This document shows positions 56,131 through 64,000 of a DNA stretch of 64,000 nucleotides, piece by piece. The DNA is from SB11 sp037968475 (lineage in GTDB: Bacteria; Bacteroidota; Bacteroidia; UBA8524): contig JBBKVO010000001.1 in the NCBI GenBank assembly GCA_037968475.1, forward strand, positions 62,001 to 126,000, in the 5' to 3' direction. Positions within the stretch are counted from its first letter, which is position 1. Each line of letters opens with the position of its first letter. Under the pieces are notes generated by a model that searched no databases, was not told the DNA's origin, and saw only the letters and a list, made by a program, of their open reading frames with translations. The position numbers were made by a program, and so were the translations under genes.

Positions 56131-56154
56131 AGCCTGCCAAAAAATTGGCAGGCT
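56131..56154. terminator. bidirectional rho-independent terminator
   Basis: 10-bp stem AGCCTGCCAA/TTGGCAGGCT with a 4-nt A loop, between the convergent amidohydrolase and apaG genes. A-runs precede it and TATATAAAAAAAT follows, giving a T-run on the minus strand. Confidence 0.85.
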
Positions 56155-56181
56155 GTGTATATAAAAAAATGAATTTGCTTT

Positions 56182-56568
56182 CTAGTTTAATCTAAAAGGA
56201 GTTACCATTTTAAACTCAGGTATGATAACAGAAAATTTGTGCTCATCAACAAGGCGTACAAAATCATACGTGCCTAGCATTTTACCCATATCAGTTTCAA
56301 GGTTACAAGCCGATGAATAGTAATGGCTTTCGCCCGGTTCTAAAACAGGTTGTTGCCCCACTACGCCTTCGCCGTCCACTTGGCGGTGTACCCCGTTGCT
56401 ATCATATATATGCCAATGCCTGTTTAGTAGCTGCACAGTATACTCGCTGTGGTTTCTTATGCGTATATGGTACGAAAATAAGTATACGCCTCCTTTAGGG
56501 TTCGAAAACTCGGCTTGGTATTCGGCATCTACAGAAATCTCTATCTCGTGGGTCAAAGCGGTAGTCAT
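56182..56568 (-). CDS. apaG: ApaG-family protein
   Basis: 128 residues, the full family length. The FN3-like fold signature is clear: YLFSYHIRIRNHSEYTVQLL, NRHWHIYDSNG, VDGEGVVGQQPVLEPGESH and GTYDFVRL. ApaG is a small cytoplasmic protein linked to Co2+/Mg2+ resistance in enterobacteria, with an unclear biochemical role. It is monocistronic here and convergent with the amidohydrolase. Confidence 0.93.
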   Translation of the reverse strand: MTTALTHEIEISVDAEYQAEFSNPKGGVYLFSYHIRIRNHSEYTVQLLNRHWHIYDSNGVHRQVDGEGVVGQQPVLEPGESHYYSSACNLETDMGKMLGTYDFVRLVDEHKFSVIIPEFKMVTPFRLN

Positions 56569-56740
56569 AGCAATATAATTTCTGGTACAATGTTCACCAG
56601 ATAAAAAATAAAAAACTATTAAGATATGACGAATGGGGGCAATACGTTTACCAACTGCATAATTTTTATATTAAAGGGGGAAGGGCTTATATATCAACAG
56701 ATAGATTTTTTAAGAACGAAAAGGGCGAACTTTGCAATTA

Positions 56741-57844
56741 ATGTTGCTACGCCGACTGCACCTTATAAATTTTAAAAACCACGAGGAACTAACGTGGGAT
56801 TTTGATCGTATAAACTGTATTACGGGTAGCAACGGCGTGGGCAAAACCAATGTGTTGGACGCGGTGTATTATCTATCGCTTTGTAAAAGTTTTTTTAACA
56901 GTACTGACCAACAGAACATACGCCACAACGAGAGTTTTTTTTTATGCGCGGGCAATTACGAAAACGAGGGGCAAAAGTTTAGCGTGCAGTTGGGCATTAA
57001 GCGAAACACCAAAAAATCGTTAAAGAAAGACGGTGCAGAGTACGAGAAGCTATCGCACCATATTGGTTTGGTTCCTTTGGTAATTATTACTCCGTTTGAT
57101 ATTCAACTAGTGCACGAGCACAGCGAAGAACGTCGCAAGTTTATGGATGGGTTGCTATCGCAAACCGATAGAGAGTATTTAGAAACTTTGCAGCACTACA
57201 ACAGGCTTATTGATCAACGCAACCGTGCCCTAAAACATTTTGCTGCACAAAACACATTTGATTTTGACTTACTGGATACTTACGATGCCCAACTAGCTCC
57301 ACTTGCGCAAAGTATCTACCAAAAACGAGTTGTTTTTTTTGAAGATTTTTTACCCATTTTTAGTGAGAAATACACTTTGATAAGCGGCGGTGCTGAAAAC
57401 GCGGGGGTAAGCTATGAAAGCCACCTGCACGGTACCGATTTTTTGAGTTTGATGAAAAACACCTTTAAAACTGATAGAGTTTTAGAGCGCACTACTAAAG
57501 GTATACATAAAGATGATTGGAAATTTACGCTGGATGGTATGGCGGTGAAAAAGTACGCATCGCAAGGGCAAACAAAATCGTTTGTGATAGCTTTAAAACT
57601 GGCGCAATACCAATACTTAAAAAACGCAACAGGCAAATTGCCCTTGCTATTGCTGGATGATATTTTTGAGAAACTGGATGCCCAACGTGCTGCCCAACTG
57701 ATGCAATTGGTGGCAACAGATGATTTTGGGCAAATTTTTATAACCGATACTCACCGCGATAGGGTAGAAGGAGTATTTGAGCCTATGGGCATACAACCCT
57801 GCTATTTTGATTTACAAACGGCTACAGTAGCTACACAAGCTTAA
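56741..57844 (+). CDS. recF: DNA replication and repair protein RecF
   Basis: 367 residues from the ATG at 56741 (MLLRRLHLINFKNHEEL); a TTG three codons upstream is less likely. It is an SMC-like ATPase that helps load RecA at gaps with RecO and RecR. Walker A GSNGVGKTN (about 30-38), the signature region SQGQTKSFVIALKLAQ (about 270), Walker B LPLLLLDDIFEKLD (about 300) and the D-loop and His switch FITDTHRD are all present. The DUF721 gene follows 6 nt later. This recF-DUF721 arrangement is frequent in Bacteroidota. Confidence 0.95.
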   Translation: MLLRRLHLINFKNHEELTWDFDRINCITGSNGVGKTNVLDAVYYLSLCKSFFNSTDQQNIRHNESFFLCAGNYENEGQKFSVQLGIKRNTKKSLKKDGAEYEKLSHHIGLVPLVIITPFDIQLVHEHSEERRKFMDGLLSQTDREYLETLQHYNRLIDQRNRALKHFAAQNTFDFDLLDTYDAQLAPLAQSIYQKRVVFFEDFLPIFSEKYTLISGGAENAGVSYESHLHGTDFLSLMKNTFKTDRVLERTTKGIHKDDWKFTLDGMAVKKYASQGQTKSFVIALKLAQYQYLKNATGKLPLLLLDDIFEKLDAQRAAQLMQLVATDDFGQIFITDTHRDRVEGVFEPMGIQPCYFDLQTATVATQA

Positions 57845-57850
57845 ACTATT

Positions 57851-58138
57851 ATGAACAATAACGAAAAACCGCTGAAAGAGGTAATTGATAGTATGCTTGA
57901 TGCCTATAAGCTAAAAGGCAAAGTAAACGAGGTGCGTATAATAAACGAGTGGGAAAACGCAGTAGGCAGTCTTATAGCCCAAAAAACTGATAAAATATAT
58001 GTACGCCGTGGCAAGTTGTATGTATACCTTAGCTCATCAGTTATAAAAAACGAGTTGGTATATGCCCGCGAAGAAATAGTGAGCCGACTAAACGCGGCCA
58101 TTGGCGAACAAATAATTATTGAGTTAGTGGTGAAATAA
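57851..58138 (+). CDS. DUF721 / DciA-like protein
   Basis: 95 residues. It matches the DUF721 core: LKEVIDSMLDAYKLKGKVNE, IINEWENAVGSLIAQKT, YVRRGKLYVYLSSSVIKNEL, EEIVSRLNAAIGE. DciA proteins of this family load the replicative helicase in bacteria that lack DnaC/DnaI. It lies 6 nt after recF. Confidence 0.88.
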   Translation: MNNNEKPLKEVIDSMLDAYKLKGKVNEVRIINEWENAVGSLIAQKTDKIYVRRGKLYVYLSSSVIKNELVYAREEIVSRLNAAIGEQIIIELVVK

Positions 58139-58330
58139 AGGGAGTACGGTTTAAGAAAAACATAAAAAACAGGTAATAAATTTTTGACCTTCTGATTCTA
58201 CTCTAAGAGATATTTACCAAAAAAATAGCACTGTATTATCGCCCTTGCGGGCTGTCCTCCTGAGCGAAGGATAAGTGCATAAGCGAAGGGGGCAGTGGGA
58301 TGAACAAACAACCAATAACACTTTACTGCC

Positions 58331-58379
58331 GAGCGGACGCTCTATTATTTTCGGCACGAGCAGACGCTCATGCCAGCTT
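58331..58379 (+). repeat. GAGCGGACGCTC module, copy 1
   Basis: Hairpin GAGCGGACGCTC, spacer TATTATTTTC, then GGCACGAGC pairing with GCTCATGCC and the end CAGC. The pattern matches 58589-58638 and, inverted, 1100-1147. Confidence 0.65.
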
Positions 58380-58383
58380 CGGT

Positions 58384-58484
58384 GTTCCTTCAAGCGTCCA
58401 CGCTTGAAGTTTATTCCACCCGAAATCTTGTTTGTAGCGGGACGCTACCATTCACTATCCCGAAGCGAGGACGCTTCGGGGAAC
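58384..58484 (+). repeat. composite hairpin repeat, copy B (lacks hairpin 2)
   Basis: 101 bp bounded by GTTCC and GGAAC. It has hairpin 1 (58388-58409), hairpin 3 GTAGCG/CGCTAC (58434-58448) and hairpin 4 (58459-58480), but hairpin 2 is reduced to CACCCGAA by an 11-bp loss. Confidence 0.75.
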
Positions 58485-58588
58485 GGGGATTTAACCTCAA
58501 TTTGGCAAGACACAGCAAGCAGTGCGGCTGTTGTCATCCTGCGAAGTCGAAGGAGTGCGAAAGATAGTACAGGAAAGACAATCGCACC

Positions 58589-58638
58589 ACCGAGCGGATG
58601 CTCTATTATTTTGGGCACAAGCTGACGTTTGAGCCAGC
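58589..58638 (+). repeat. GAGCGGACGCTC module, copy 2
   Basis: CCGAGCGGATGCTCTATTAT then GGGCACAAGCTGACGTTTGA and GCCAGC; same plan as 58331-58379. Its second hairpin sequence (GGCACAAGCTGACG) is nearest to the 1100-1147 copy. Confidence 0.65.
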
Positions 58639-58773
58639 AAAGTGCAGCTGTCGTCCAGAGCTTGTCGAAGGACGTGTGTGCAAAGAGGTCGCTAAAGTGA
58701 AGAGTAAGGATTTCAATTTGTCCCCCCCTTAATTGGTAACTGCTTAATGATAAATGAAAAAACCAGCTTCGGC

Positions 58774-58885
58774 ATTCCTTCAAGCGTCCACGCTTGAAGT
58801 TCAATCTTGTTCGAGTCCACTCGAAATGTTGTTTGTAGCGAAACTCTACAACGTACTATCCCGAAGCGAGGACGCTTCGGGGAAC
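58774..58885 (+). repeat. composite hairpin repeat, copy C
   Basis: 112 bp, the same length and order as copy A: hairpin 1 (58778-58799), hairpin 2 TTCGAGT/ACTCGAA (58810-58825), hairpin 3 (58835-58849, one mismatch) and hairpin 4 (58860-58881). The outer bases are ATTCC and GGAAC. Copies B and C also share 10-12 flanking bases (CCAGCTTCGG before, GGGAACGGG after). Confidence 0.75.
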
Positions 58886-58937
58886 GGGCACATTTAACTG
58901 TGCAGCTGTTGTCATACTTGGCGTACAAAAACAATAA

Positions 58938-59186
58938 CTACTTAGTGTCGTTGTATTGTTTTTTCAGCCCATCAAGGTTTTTCATAGCTACATCCAGTTG
59001 TTGCAATGCCTGTAGCGATTCTCTCGACATATTTCTATTCATCATCATCTCCAAGCCGCAGCCTGCACATTTTATACCCTGTTTGTAAAGTACATCTTCA
59101 ATACTCATGCTGATAAAAAAGCCACATTCGGGGCAAGCCACACCAGGCGTATGTTGTTTTGGGGTTTCGTTTGTATTGGTAGTCAT
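58938..59186 (-). CDS. small zinc-ribbon protein at the end of the DUF2589 operon
   Basis: 82 residues, no signal peptide. A Cys4 ribbon is visible: CPECGFFISMSIEDVLY and then CAGCG, about 18 residues apart. The second half is helical (LQALQQLDVAMKNLDGLKKQ) and probably mediates contacts. It begins 27 nt after the DUF2589 gene and is the last gene of a four-gene operon. The metal ligand pattern is of the rubredoxin/zinc-ribbon kind; its role is not known. Confidence 0.7.
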   Translation of the reverse strand: MTTNTNETPKQHTPGVACPECGFFISMSIEDVLYKQGIKCAGCGLEMMMNRNMSRESLQALQQLDVAMKNLDGLKKQYNDTK

Positions 59187-59213
59187 ATCTATATATAATC
59201 TATAAAAATGTTC

Positions 59214-59858
59214 TTATTTCATTATCCTGCTGGTGCTATCGCTAATAATATTAAGCATGGAGCTAATGCCTGCCGGTATATCGCCTTGGCGTACATTAAT
59301 TTTCACCTTCATATTAGCTACCATACTTGGGGCAAAAACGCTTTGGTTATTTTCAGAAGTATAAGGAGTATAGGTTGCAAGTACTTTGGGTAATTGAGCA
59401 TCATCAGGATTTACTGATGCATTTAATATTGAGGGAGCTTCACCATCAGGTGGAGGGGGTATACCCACCGAGCTATCGTATATACCTGTTATTCGTATAT
59501 CAAAACGGTATTCGGCATCGTTTACTTGCAGCAAGGGTAGGGGAACTAATGATAAAAAAGGTATTGTTACTCTTACTATGCGCACTACGGGTTTGCCATC
59601 TTCAATTACCTCATAGTCGTAATAAAAGGTAACCATTTTCAGCTTCCCCAATTGCGATGTGCCGTTGCTATTATCGGCCACAGCATCAAACCCCTTCTCA
59701 ATAAGCGTTTTGGTTATAGTTGAGTTTTTTTCAAAACCATATTTTTCAATAAATTTTACAAAAGCAATTGCAGCGTAAACATCAGCTTGCACAGTAGCTA
59801 CCAATGGGGCAGCAATAATCTTTTTCAGGTCGCTAATTTGTGTAGTTATTGTAGTCAT
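59214..59858 (-). CDS. DUF2589 protein, short paralogue
   Basis: 214 residues without a signal peptide. A helical N-terminus (LKKIIAAPLVATVQADVYAA) leads into the DUF2589 core, VVRIVRVTIPFLSLVPLPLLQ, FDIRITGIYDS and the late KVKINVRQGDIPAGISSMLN. The 310-residue protein two genes upstream shares the same plan (LVVPLLAIVPIPYISID; PAGLASVLNIL). The family is found widely in Bacteroidota and has no described function. It begins 11 nt after the 294-residue gene. Confidence 0.82.
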   Translation of the reverse strand: MTTITTQISDLKKIIAAPLVATVQADVYAAIAFVKFIEKYGFEKNSTITKTLIEKGFDAVADNSNGTSQLGKLKMVTFYYDYEVIEDGKPVVRIVRVTIPFLSLVPLPLLQVNDAEYRFDIRITGIYDSSVGIPPPPDGEAPSILNASVNPDDAQLPKVLATYTPYTSENNQSVFAPSMVANMKVKINVRQGDIPAGISSMLNIISDSTSRIMK

Positions 59859-59869
59859 AGCTTTTGTTT

Positions 59870-60754
59870 TTAGTTATTAACAGGCAATAATGTGTCAGAA
59901 CCGGGGTTTTGCATATCTATTACCCATTTGTAGTTACGCATATCTACCTTTATAGTTAGCGAGCCTATAAAGCTAGTATTAATAATGTCGTTGCCTGTAT
60001 TGCCTAAAGTATCATTTAAAGGAGCAGCACCAGGTTGAATGACATTTAGCATAATGCTTTTTATTTTATCTTTATTTTGCGATGTGTATTTAGGCAGTTG
60101 CACCTGTTTTAGCTCATTGCGCACAATATGTATAAACTTGGGGGTAATATCAGTACGTGAATGTTTGCCTTTGGCAAATACAAAATCAAACTCTTTATTG
60201 TTTAAAAATGCTTTGGCTAGTACTTGTAACAGCAGTTTAGCGGCTTCATCGGGTAAAAATGTTTGCCAATTTTTTACCACCATAATTTCATTATCCAGCA
60301 GCTTATTCAACATACCGTTTAGCAGATAGTCGGTAAACTGTGGCGATACTACCCCTTTTTGTAAAGCATCAATTTTTTTACTCATTTCTTCATCAGCTAT
60401 ATTGGCTACTGTATCTAAAAATGAGATAACTAATTGAGCACTTCGTGATGCTATTCTTTTTAAATGGGGCACTAATGTTTCTTTTTGAAACAACAAACGG
60501 GCATTGGGTATGTACTCCACTTCTTCTTTACCACTATTATCAGCTCCTGCAATAGTAAATTTTAGTACAATTTCCAATTCGCCCATAAAAGCATTAGGCA
60601 CAGGAAACTGTCGCAATAGTTCATCATCCCTATATTGTGGTGCAAGTACTTTAGCCGAGTATTTGTTCGATTGGTTTTGAGCAGCTGCCACATCGCGCAA
60701 TACTGCCGCTAAAAGTGCTTGTAGGCTTATGGGTGAATTGTCGATTACAGACAT
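59870..60754 (-). CDS. unknown protein of the DUF2589 operon
   Basis: 294 residues, no signal peptide. The N-terminus ISLQALLAAVLRDVAAAQ resembles the helical start of the DUF2589 proteins. A strand FMGELEIVLKFTIAG follows, then a helical middle and a last strand SLTIKVDMRNYKWVIDMQNP, so it may be a distant relative of the DUF2589 fold with an inserted helical domain. It lies between the two DUF2589 genes and is probably a partner subunit. I cannot assign a function. Confidence 0.6.
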   Translation of the reverse strand: MSVIDNSPISLQALLAAVLRDVAAAQNQSNKYSAKVLAPQYRDDELLRQFPVPNAFMGELEIVLKFTIAGADNSGKEEVEYIPNARLLFQKETLVPHLKRIASRSAQLVISFLDTVANIADEEMSKKIDALQKGVVSPQFTDYLLNGMLNKLLDNEIMVVKNWQTFLPDEAAKLLLQVLAKAFLNNKEFDFVFAKGKHSRTDITPKFIHIVRNELKQVQLPKYTSQNKDKIKSIMLNVIQPGAAPLNDTLGNTGNDIINTSFIGSLTIKVDMRNYKWVIDMQNPGSDTLLPVNN

Positions 60755-60833
60755 ATATAGCGTAAAGGTGAAACCGTATGCAGCCTAAGCCACATACGGT
60801 TATAGAGTAAAGTATTTGTTATTTATGACAGAA

Positions 60834-61766
60834 TTATGAGCCTGTAATAGTAGCTACGCCATTGGCAGTAACATCAGCAGCTTTGCCACTAACAGGATTA
60901 GGTACATTTGCTGCTTTAACAGCAAGATCTACGCTAAGAGGTAATTTATCAGCATCCACAGGTGTTTCAACACTAATGCTAAAGCTAATTGCTCCTTTTT
61001 CATCAGTTTTAGAGTCAGTAGCGGTTGTTGTGGCTTTAAGGGCTACGTTACCTGGAACAACCGTTACTATAACACCTTGTACTACCATGCCTTTGCTGTC
61101 TTTAACTACAATAATAACATTTTGAGAAGCATCTTTTACGTTTGCTATTTGGAAAGTAGCAGGGCTAATAGTAACCGAACCCGTAGTTGGAGCTTCGTTT
61201 ATACTTGAGTTTAGTATGTTTAATACCGATGCTAAACCCGCAGGCATGGCCGATTGGCTGGCTCCTACGTGAATATTCATAGTATACTCTACCGAGTATT
61301 TTGAATCTTGGGTCGCTTTAGAGTCCTTTTTACTAGAGTAATTGGCTTTAAATTCAGCTTTAGCACTAAATGGACCATATCCAATACTAACACTAGCACT
61401 ACCTCCTACATCGGTAGCAGTACTTTCTGTGTTTTCTACTGTGCTTGATGACGAGGCCGAAATATTGGCTGTAAAATCAATAGTCATAGTGTCTATTGAT
61501 ATATAAGGGATGGGCACAATAGCAAGCAAGGGCACAACAAGGTTTACCATTTGCCCGCCTTTTTGGTATTGGAAAACCACGCTAATTGCTTTACGGTCTC
61601 CTTCGGGGCCTGTTAAACCTACGTTATTAATAAACTCCCAAGTAGTAATAGCGGCTTGAGATTGTGCTTGAATAGCTGCCTGTAATGGGCCGCCAATAAG
61701 TGATGAAAAAGGAATAGCCTGCAACGCGTTGGTGGCTACTGTTGATGGGGTGGTGTCGATTGCCAT
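60834..61766 (-). CDS. DUF2589 protein with an Ig-like C-terminal domain
   Basis: 310 residues without a signal peptide, first gene of the operon. Residues about 20-200 are DUF2589: SLIGGPLQAAIQAQSQAA, TTWEFINNVG, NLVVPLLAIVPIPYISID, IDFTANISASSSS and the PAGLASVLNIL motif. Residues about 205-310 are an invasin/Big-1-like sandwich (FQIANVKDASQNVIIVVKD, KGAISFSISVETP). Such sandwich domains are usually extracellular, so their fusion to a leaderless DUF2589 core is unexpected. The leader is 79 nt from the next gene. No promoter match was found in the AT-rich upstream region. Confidence 0.8.
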   Translation of the reverse strand: MAIDTTPSTVATNALQAIPFSSLIGGPLQAAIQAQSQAAITTWEFINNVGLTGPEGDRKAISVVFQYQKGGQMVNLVVPLLAIVPIPYISIDTMTIDFTANISASSSSTVENTESTATDVGGSASVSIGYGPFSAKAEFKANYSSKKDSKATQDSKYSVEYTMNIHVGASQSAMPAGLASVLNILNSSINEAPTTGSVTISPATFQIANVKDASQNVIIVVKDSKGMVVQGVIVTVVPGNVALKATTTATDSKTDEKGAISFSISVETPVDADKLPLSVDLAVKAANVPNPVSGKAADVTANGVATITGS

Positions 61767-62303
61767 AGTAGTATGTATTTGATAGTTGTTTTATAAAATT
61801 TGCATTTTAGCAATTAACAGACAATACATAGAATACAGTGTACAAGCTACATACAAATACCCGATGAGGTTTAGCCAACCCAATGGGGTGGTTAATACTT
61901 TAACAATGTGTAGCGATTGTTTTTTTGGATTGCAATGCATTTACTGATAAGAACTATACAATTATATATACATTTTTTTAAAAACCAACAGGTTAGCGTA
62001 TTAAAAAATAGTAAATAATTAATTTTTGGGTGAAAACACCCCCACAGAATTACCTGTTTTAATAGTAAAAGAGTTAAAATGTGGTTGTTATTTCCTAATT
62101 AGTAGCATTAATATATTAATAGTTTTACTTATGTTTCAATTGTTATATACTGTTTGGTAGCCTATGTAATATTTTAAATATCGGTTTTAGAGCTTAGAAT
62201 TTAAAATCAATATTCTATCAAAAAGCACACAAGTATTGTCAATACCTACATTTTAGTATATTTTGCATACCTTAAAAAAACCATTTCCACACATCAGCAT
62301 ACT
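61767..62303. other. 537-bp divergent intergenic region, no gene seen
   Basis: AT-rich, between the DUF2589 operon and the TraB-like gene. The sequence TTG (62236) followed by TATATTTTG (62258) is close to, but not exactly, a Bacteroidota promoter for the plus-strand gene. No repeats were noticed. Confidence 0.4.
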
Positions 62304-64000
62304 ATGAAAAAATCGCTGCTCTTATTTGTTGCCACATTTCTTATTTTATTTTCTGCCACAGCCCAAAAAAAATACCAAGGTTTGCTTTGGGAAATTACGG
62401 GTAATGGGCTGCAAAAACCATCGTACTTATACGGTACAATGCACGTTAGCAGCAAACTGGCCTTTCACTTGGGCGATTCGTTTTTTACCGCCTTAAACAA
62501 TGTTGATATGGTGGCATTAGAAATTCACCCCGAAACTTGGGTGGATGATATGCTTGCCTACGACCCTTATACTTTTTTGAGCGATGGGCTTGCAGGTTCG
62601 TATTGGAAGAAAGAAAAAGGCAAAGAAGATGAACGAAAAGAAGCTATAATGAGTGCTTTGCGCAGCGACCCCAGCCTTATCAACTATTATCTGTTCCGTA
62701 GTCAAGGCTATACAGGTAATTTTGAAGAAGACACCTATTTAGATTTGTACATTTTTCAGGCAGGAAAAAAACTAAAAAAGAGAACCACAGGCCTTGAAAA
62801 TATGGCCGAGTTGATGCTAAACCTTGAGGAAGCAGAAAGTGCACAAAGGGAAGAAGCGAAATACAAAAAAGATAATTACTACTACGATGAAGATGCAATG
62901 AGCTATGGCGATGCTTTGGAAGATGCTTACCGCCGTGGTGATTTGGATATGCTTGATTCGCTAAACAAAGAAGATGGCACGTCGGGTTATTTAGAGTATA
63001 TGCTGTACCGCCGTAATGCAAAAATGGCTGAGCGTATGGATAGTATAATGAAAACGGCTAACCTTAGTTTGTTTGCAGGTATGGGAGCATCGCACCTACC
63101 GGGTGAAAAAGGAGTTATAGAATTTTTGCGCGAAAAAGGCTATACCCTTCGTTCTGTAACACGTGGCGAAAGAGACACTAAACAAAAACGTAAGATTGAT
63201 GAAATTGTAATACAAAAGAAATTTGAAATCCAAAAGTCGTTTGATGAATACTTCTCGGTAGACCTACCGGGTAGAATGTATGAGTTGGCGGGCTTTGGAA
63301 ACACCCGCAGTTATTTTCATCCCGATATGGCCAACGGAGCATACTATACTGTTACACGTATAAAAACATATGGTCGTGAGTTAGAGCAAGATGAAAAGTA
63401 CATACAAAAAAGCATTGATAGCTTATTGTACGAGAACATACCCGGCAAAATACAAAAGCAGAAAAAAATTACAGTGCAAGGCTATAACGGGTATAGTATT
63501 ACTACTCTTACCCGTAGAGGAGATATACAACGCTATGAAATACTTATTACCCCCGAAGAGGTATTTATATTTAAACTTGGTGGAACATCTGATTTTGCTG
63601 AAAACAAAGAAGCCGATAAATTCTTCAAATCAATAAAGCTAAATATACCTTCTGCTACCAACTGGCAAGCATATACATCAGCCGATGGGTATTATAGCGC
63701 GCTAATGCCACACAAACCTTTGTTTTATGGCGATACCAGCCTAATAGGTACTTACCTGAATACTGAGCCACTTACCGCCATTGATTTTAGCAATGGTAAT
63801 ACATACAGCATACAAAAAGCCAATCTGTATAATAGTGGAAAAAACACCATTAGTGATTCGCTACTGATAGAAAAAGAGATATTTAACTTTAGCGATGCCA
63901 ACTACTATACTGAATTAGAACGCACACAAAGCAAAGAAGGTGAAAGGCACATTGTTGATGCCCGTTATAGTATAGATGAAAACAATAATATGCGTGTACG
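62304..64000 (+). CDS. TraB/GumN-family protein, 3' end outside the window
   Basis: The frame is open from the ATG at 62304 to the window edge (565 codons visible). A signal peptide ends at about residue 20 (FSATAQ). The TraB/GumN motifs follow: PSYLYGTMHVSS with the conserved GTMH at 44-47, VDMVALEIHPE, LFAGMGASHLPGEKGV and the later GFLREKGY-like FLREKGYT. The family is a group of probable metalloproteases or hydrolases related to the Tiki fold. The remaining 300 or more residues are beta-rich (YYTVTRIKTYG, GYSITTLTRRGD) and form an extra domain beyond the common family length. Substrate unknown. Confidence 0.88.
   Translation, partial: MKKSLLLFVATFLILFSATAQKKYQGLLWEITGNGLQKPSYLYGTMHVSSKLAFHLGDSFFTALNNVDMVALEIHPETWVDDMLAYDPYTFLSDGLAGSYWKKEKGKEDERKEAIMSALRSDPSLINYYLFRSQGYTGNFEEDTYLDLYIFQAGKKLKKRTTGLENMAELMLNLEEAESAQREEAKYKKDNYYYDEDAMSYGDALEDAYRRGDLDMLDSLNKEDGTSGYLEYMLYRRNAKMAERMDSIMKTANLSLFAGMGASHLPGEKGVIEFLREKGYTLRSVTRGERDTKQKRKIDEIVIQKKFEIQKSFDEYFSVDLPGRMYELAGFGNTRSYFHPDMANGAYYTVTRIKTYGRELEQDEKYIQKSIDSLLYENIPGKIQKQKKITVQGYNGYSITTLTRRGDIQRYEILITPEEVFIFKLGGTSDFAENKEADKFFKSIKLNIPSATNWQAYTSADGYYSALMPHKPLFYGDTSLIGTYLNTEPLTAIDFSNGNTYSIQKANLYNSGKNTISDSLLIEKEIFNFSDANYYTELERTQSKEGERHIVDARYSIDENNNMRV

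Larger units (their letters stand above)
58139..58937. repeat. 799-bp gene-free block of mosaic hairpin repeats
   Basis: Apart from about 100 AT-rich bases at the left, nearly the whole block consists of repeat modules: a GCCCTTGCGGGC hairpin (58240), a CCTGAGCGAAGGA unit (58258), two copies of the GAGCGGACGCTC module, two copies of the four-hairpin element, a CTGCGAAGTCGAAGGA unit (58543) and an inverted CCTTCGACAAGCTC unit (58656-58674). No credible gene. Confidence 0.7.

Noticed and set aside
58275..58625. Plus-strand frame of 116 codons
   Set aside because: It is entirely built of repeat modules; the palindromes create open frames on both strands.
58600..58700. tRNA-like cloverleaf in the repeat block
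   Set aside because: The hairpins have no TTCGANTC arm, no anticodon arm of proper length and no acceptor stem.
58331..58885. CRISPR array
   Set aside because: Repeats are of different lengths, in different families, without regular spacers, and no cas genes are present.

Overview
The window is a chromosomal segment of a member of the Bacteroidota. The evidence is three kinds of family signature: type IX secretion (T9SS) C-terminal sorting domains at both 2-532 and 48976-52479, giant DUF6443/RHS-core proteins of the Bacteroidota type, and LytS/LytTR and ASPIC/UnbV families typical of the phylum. Exact TAnnTTTG -7 boxes also occur upstream of two genes. A Chitinophagia- or Saprospiria-like lineage is my guess; no rRNA is present to decide it. 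I found no tRNA, rRNA or CRISPR.

Left edge (1-3.2 kb): the 3' end of a T9SS-secreted ASPIC/UnbV protein, a small membrane-anchored protein, a patch of dispersed hairpin repeats, a small exported orphan protein and a single-ORF IS1-type transposase.

Main accessory island (2.7-29.0 kb): nine tightly packed minus-strand genes encode, in transcription order, an exported beta-sandwich-like protein, a Skp/OmpH-like membrane-anchored coiled coil, a lipoprotein, a 1762-aa SpvB/RHS-type shell protein, a small exported protein, a 541-aa propeller protein with an RHS-type tail, a small exported protein, a 3799-aa RHS/YD-repeat giant with a roughly 875-aa block of Ycf48-like propeller repeats, and an overlapping membrane protein that could be its immunity protein. 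A divergent 998-aa predicted outer-membrane beta-barrel protein and a LuxR-type regulator with a degenerate receiver complete the locus. The island looks more AT-rich than the rest. I regard it as the best candidate for an undescribed surface or toxin delivery system.

Middle (29.0-46.9 kb): a composite hairpin repeat, type II NADH dehydrogenase, an exported TPR-CHAT protein, a DUF2279 protein, a DinB-like protein, a glucosaminidase with five LysM modules, a DsbD plus GmhA pair, a propeller-type LytS histidine kinase overlapping its LytTR response regulator, a 46-bp perfect palindrome at the convergent junction, and a YoaK/DUF1275 membrane protein.

Right part (47.5-64 kb): a secreted pair (SUMF1-like protein and a T9SS propeller protein with 19-residue GGxGDG repeats), an ABC1/AarF kinase with a TetR-like regulator, an exported amidohydrolase, ApaG, RecF with DUF721/DciA, an 800-bp gene-free block built of hairpin repeats, a four-gene cytoplasmic DUF2589/zinc-ribbon operon of unknown function, and the 5' part of a TraB/GumN-family gene running off the window.
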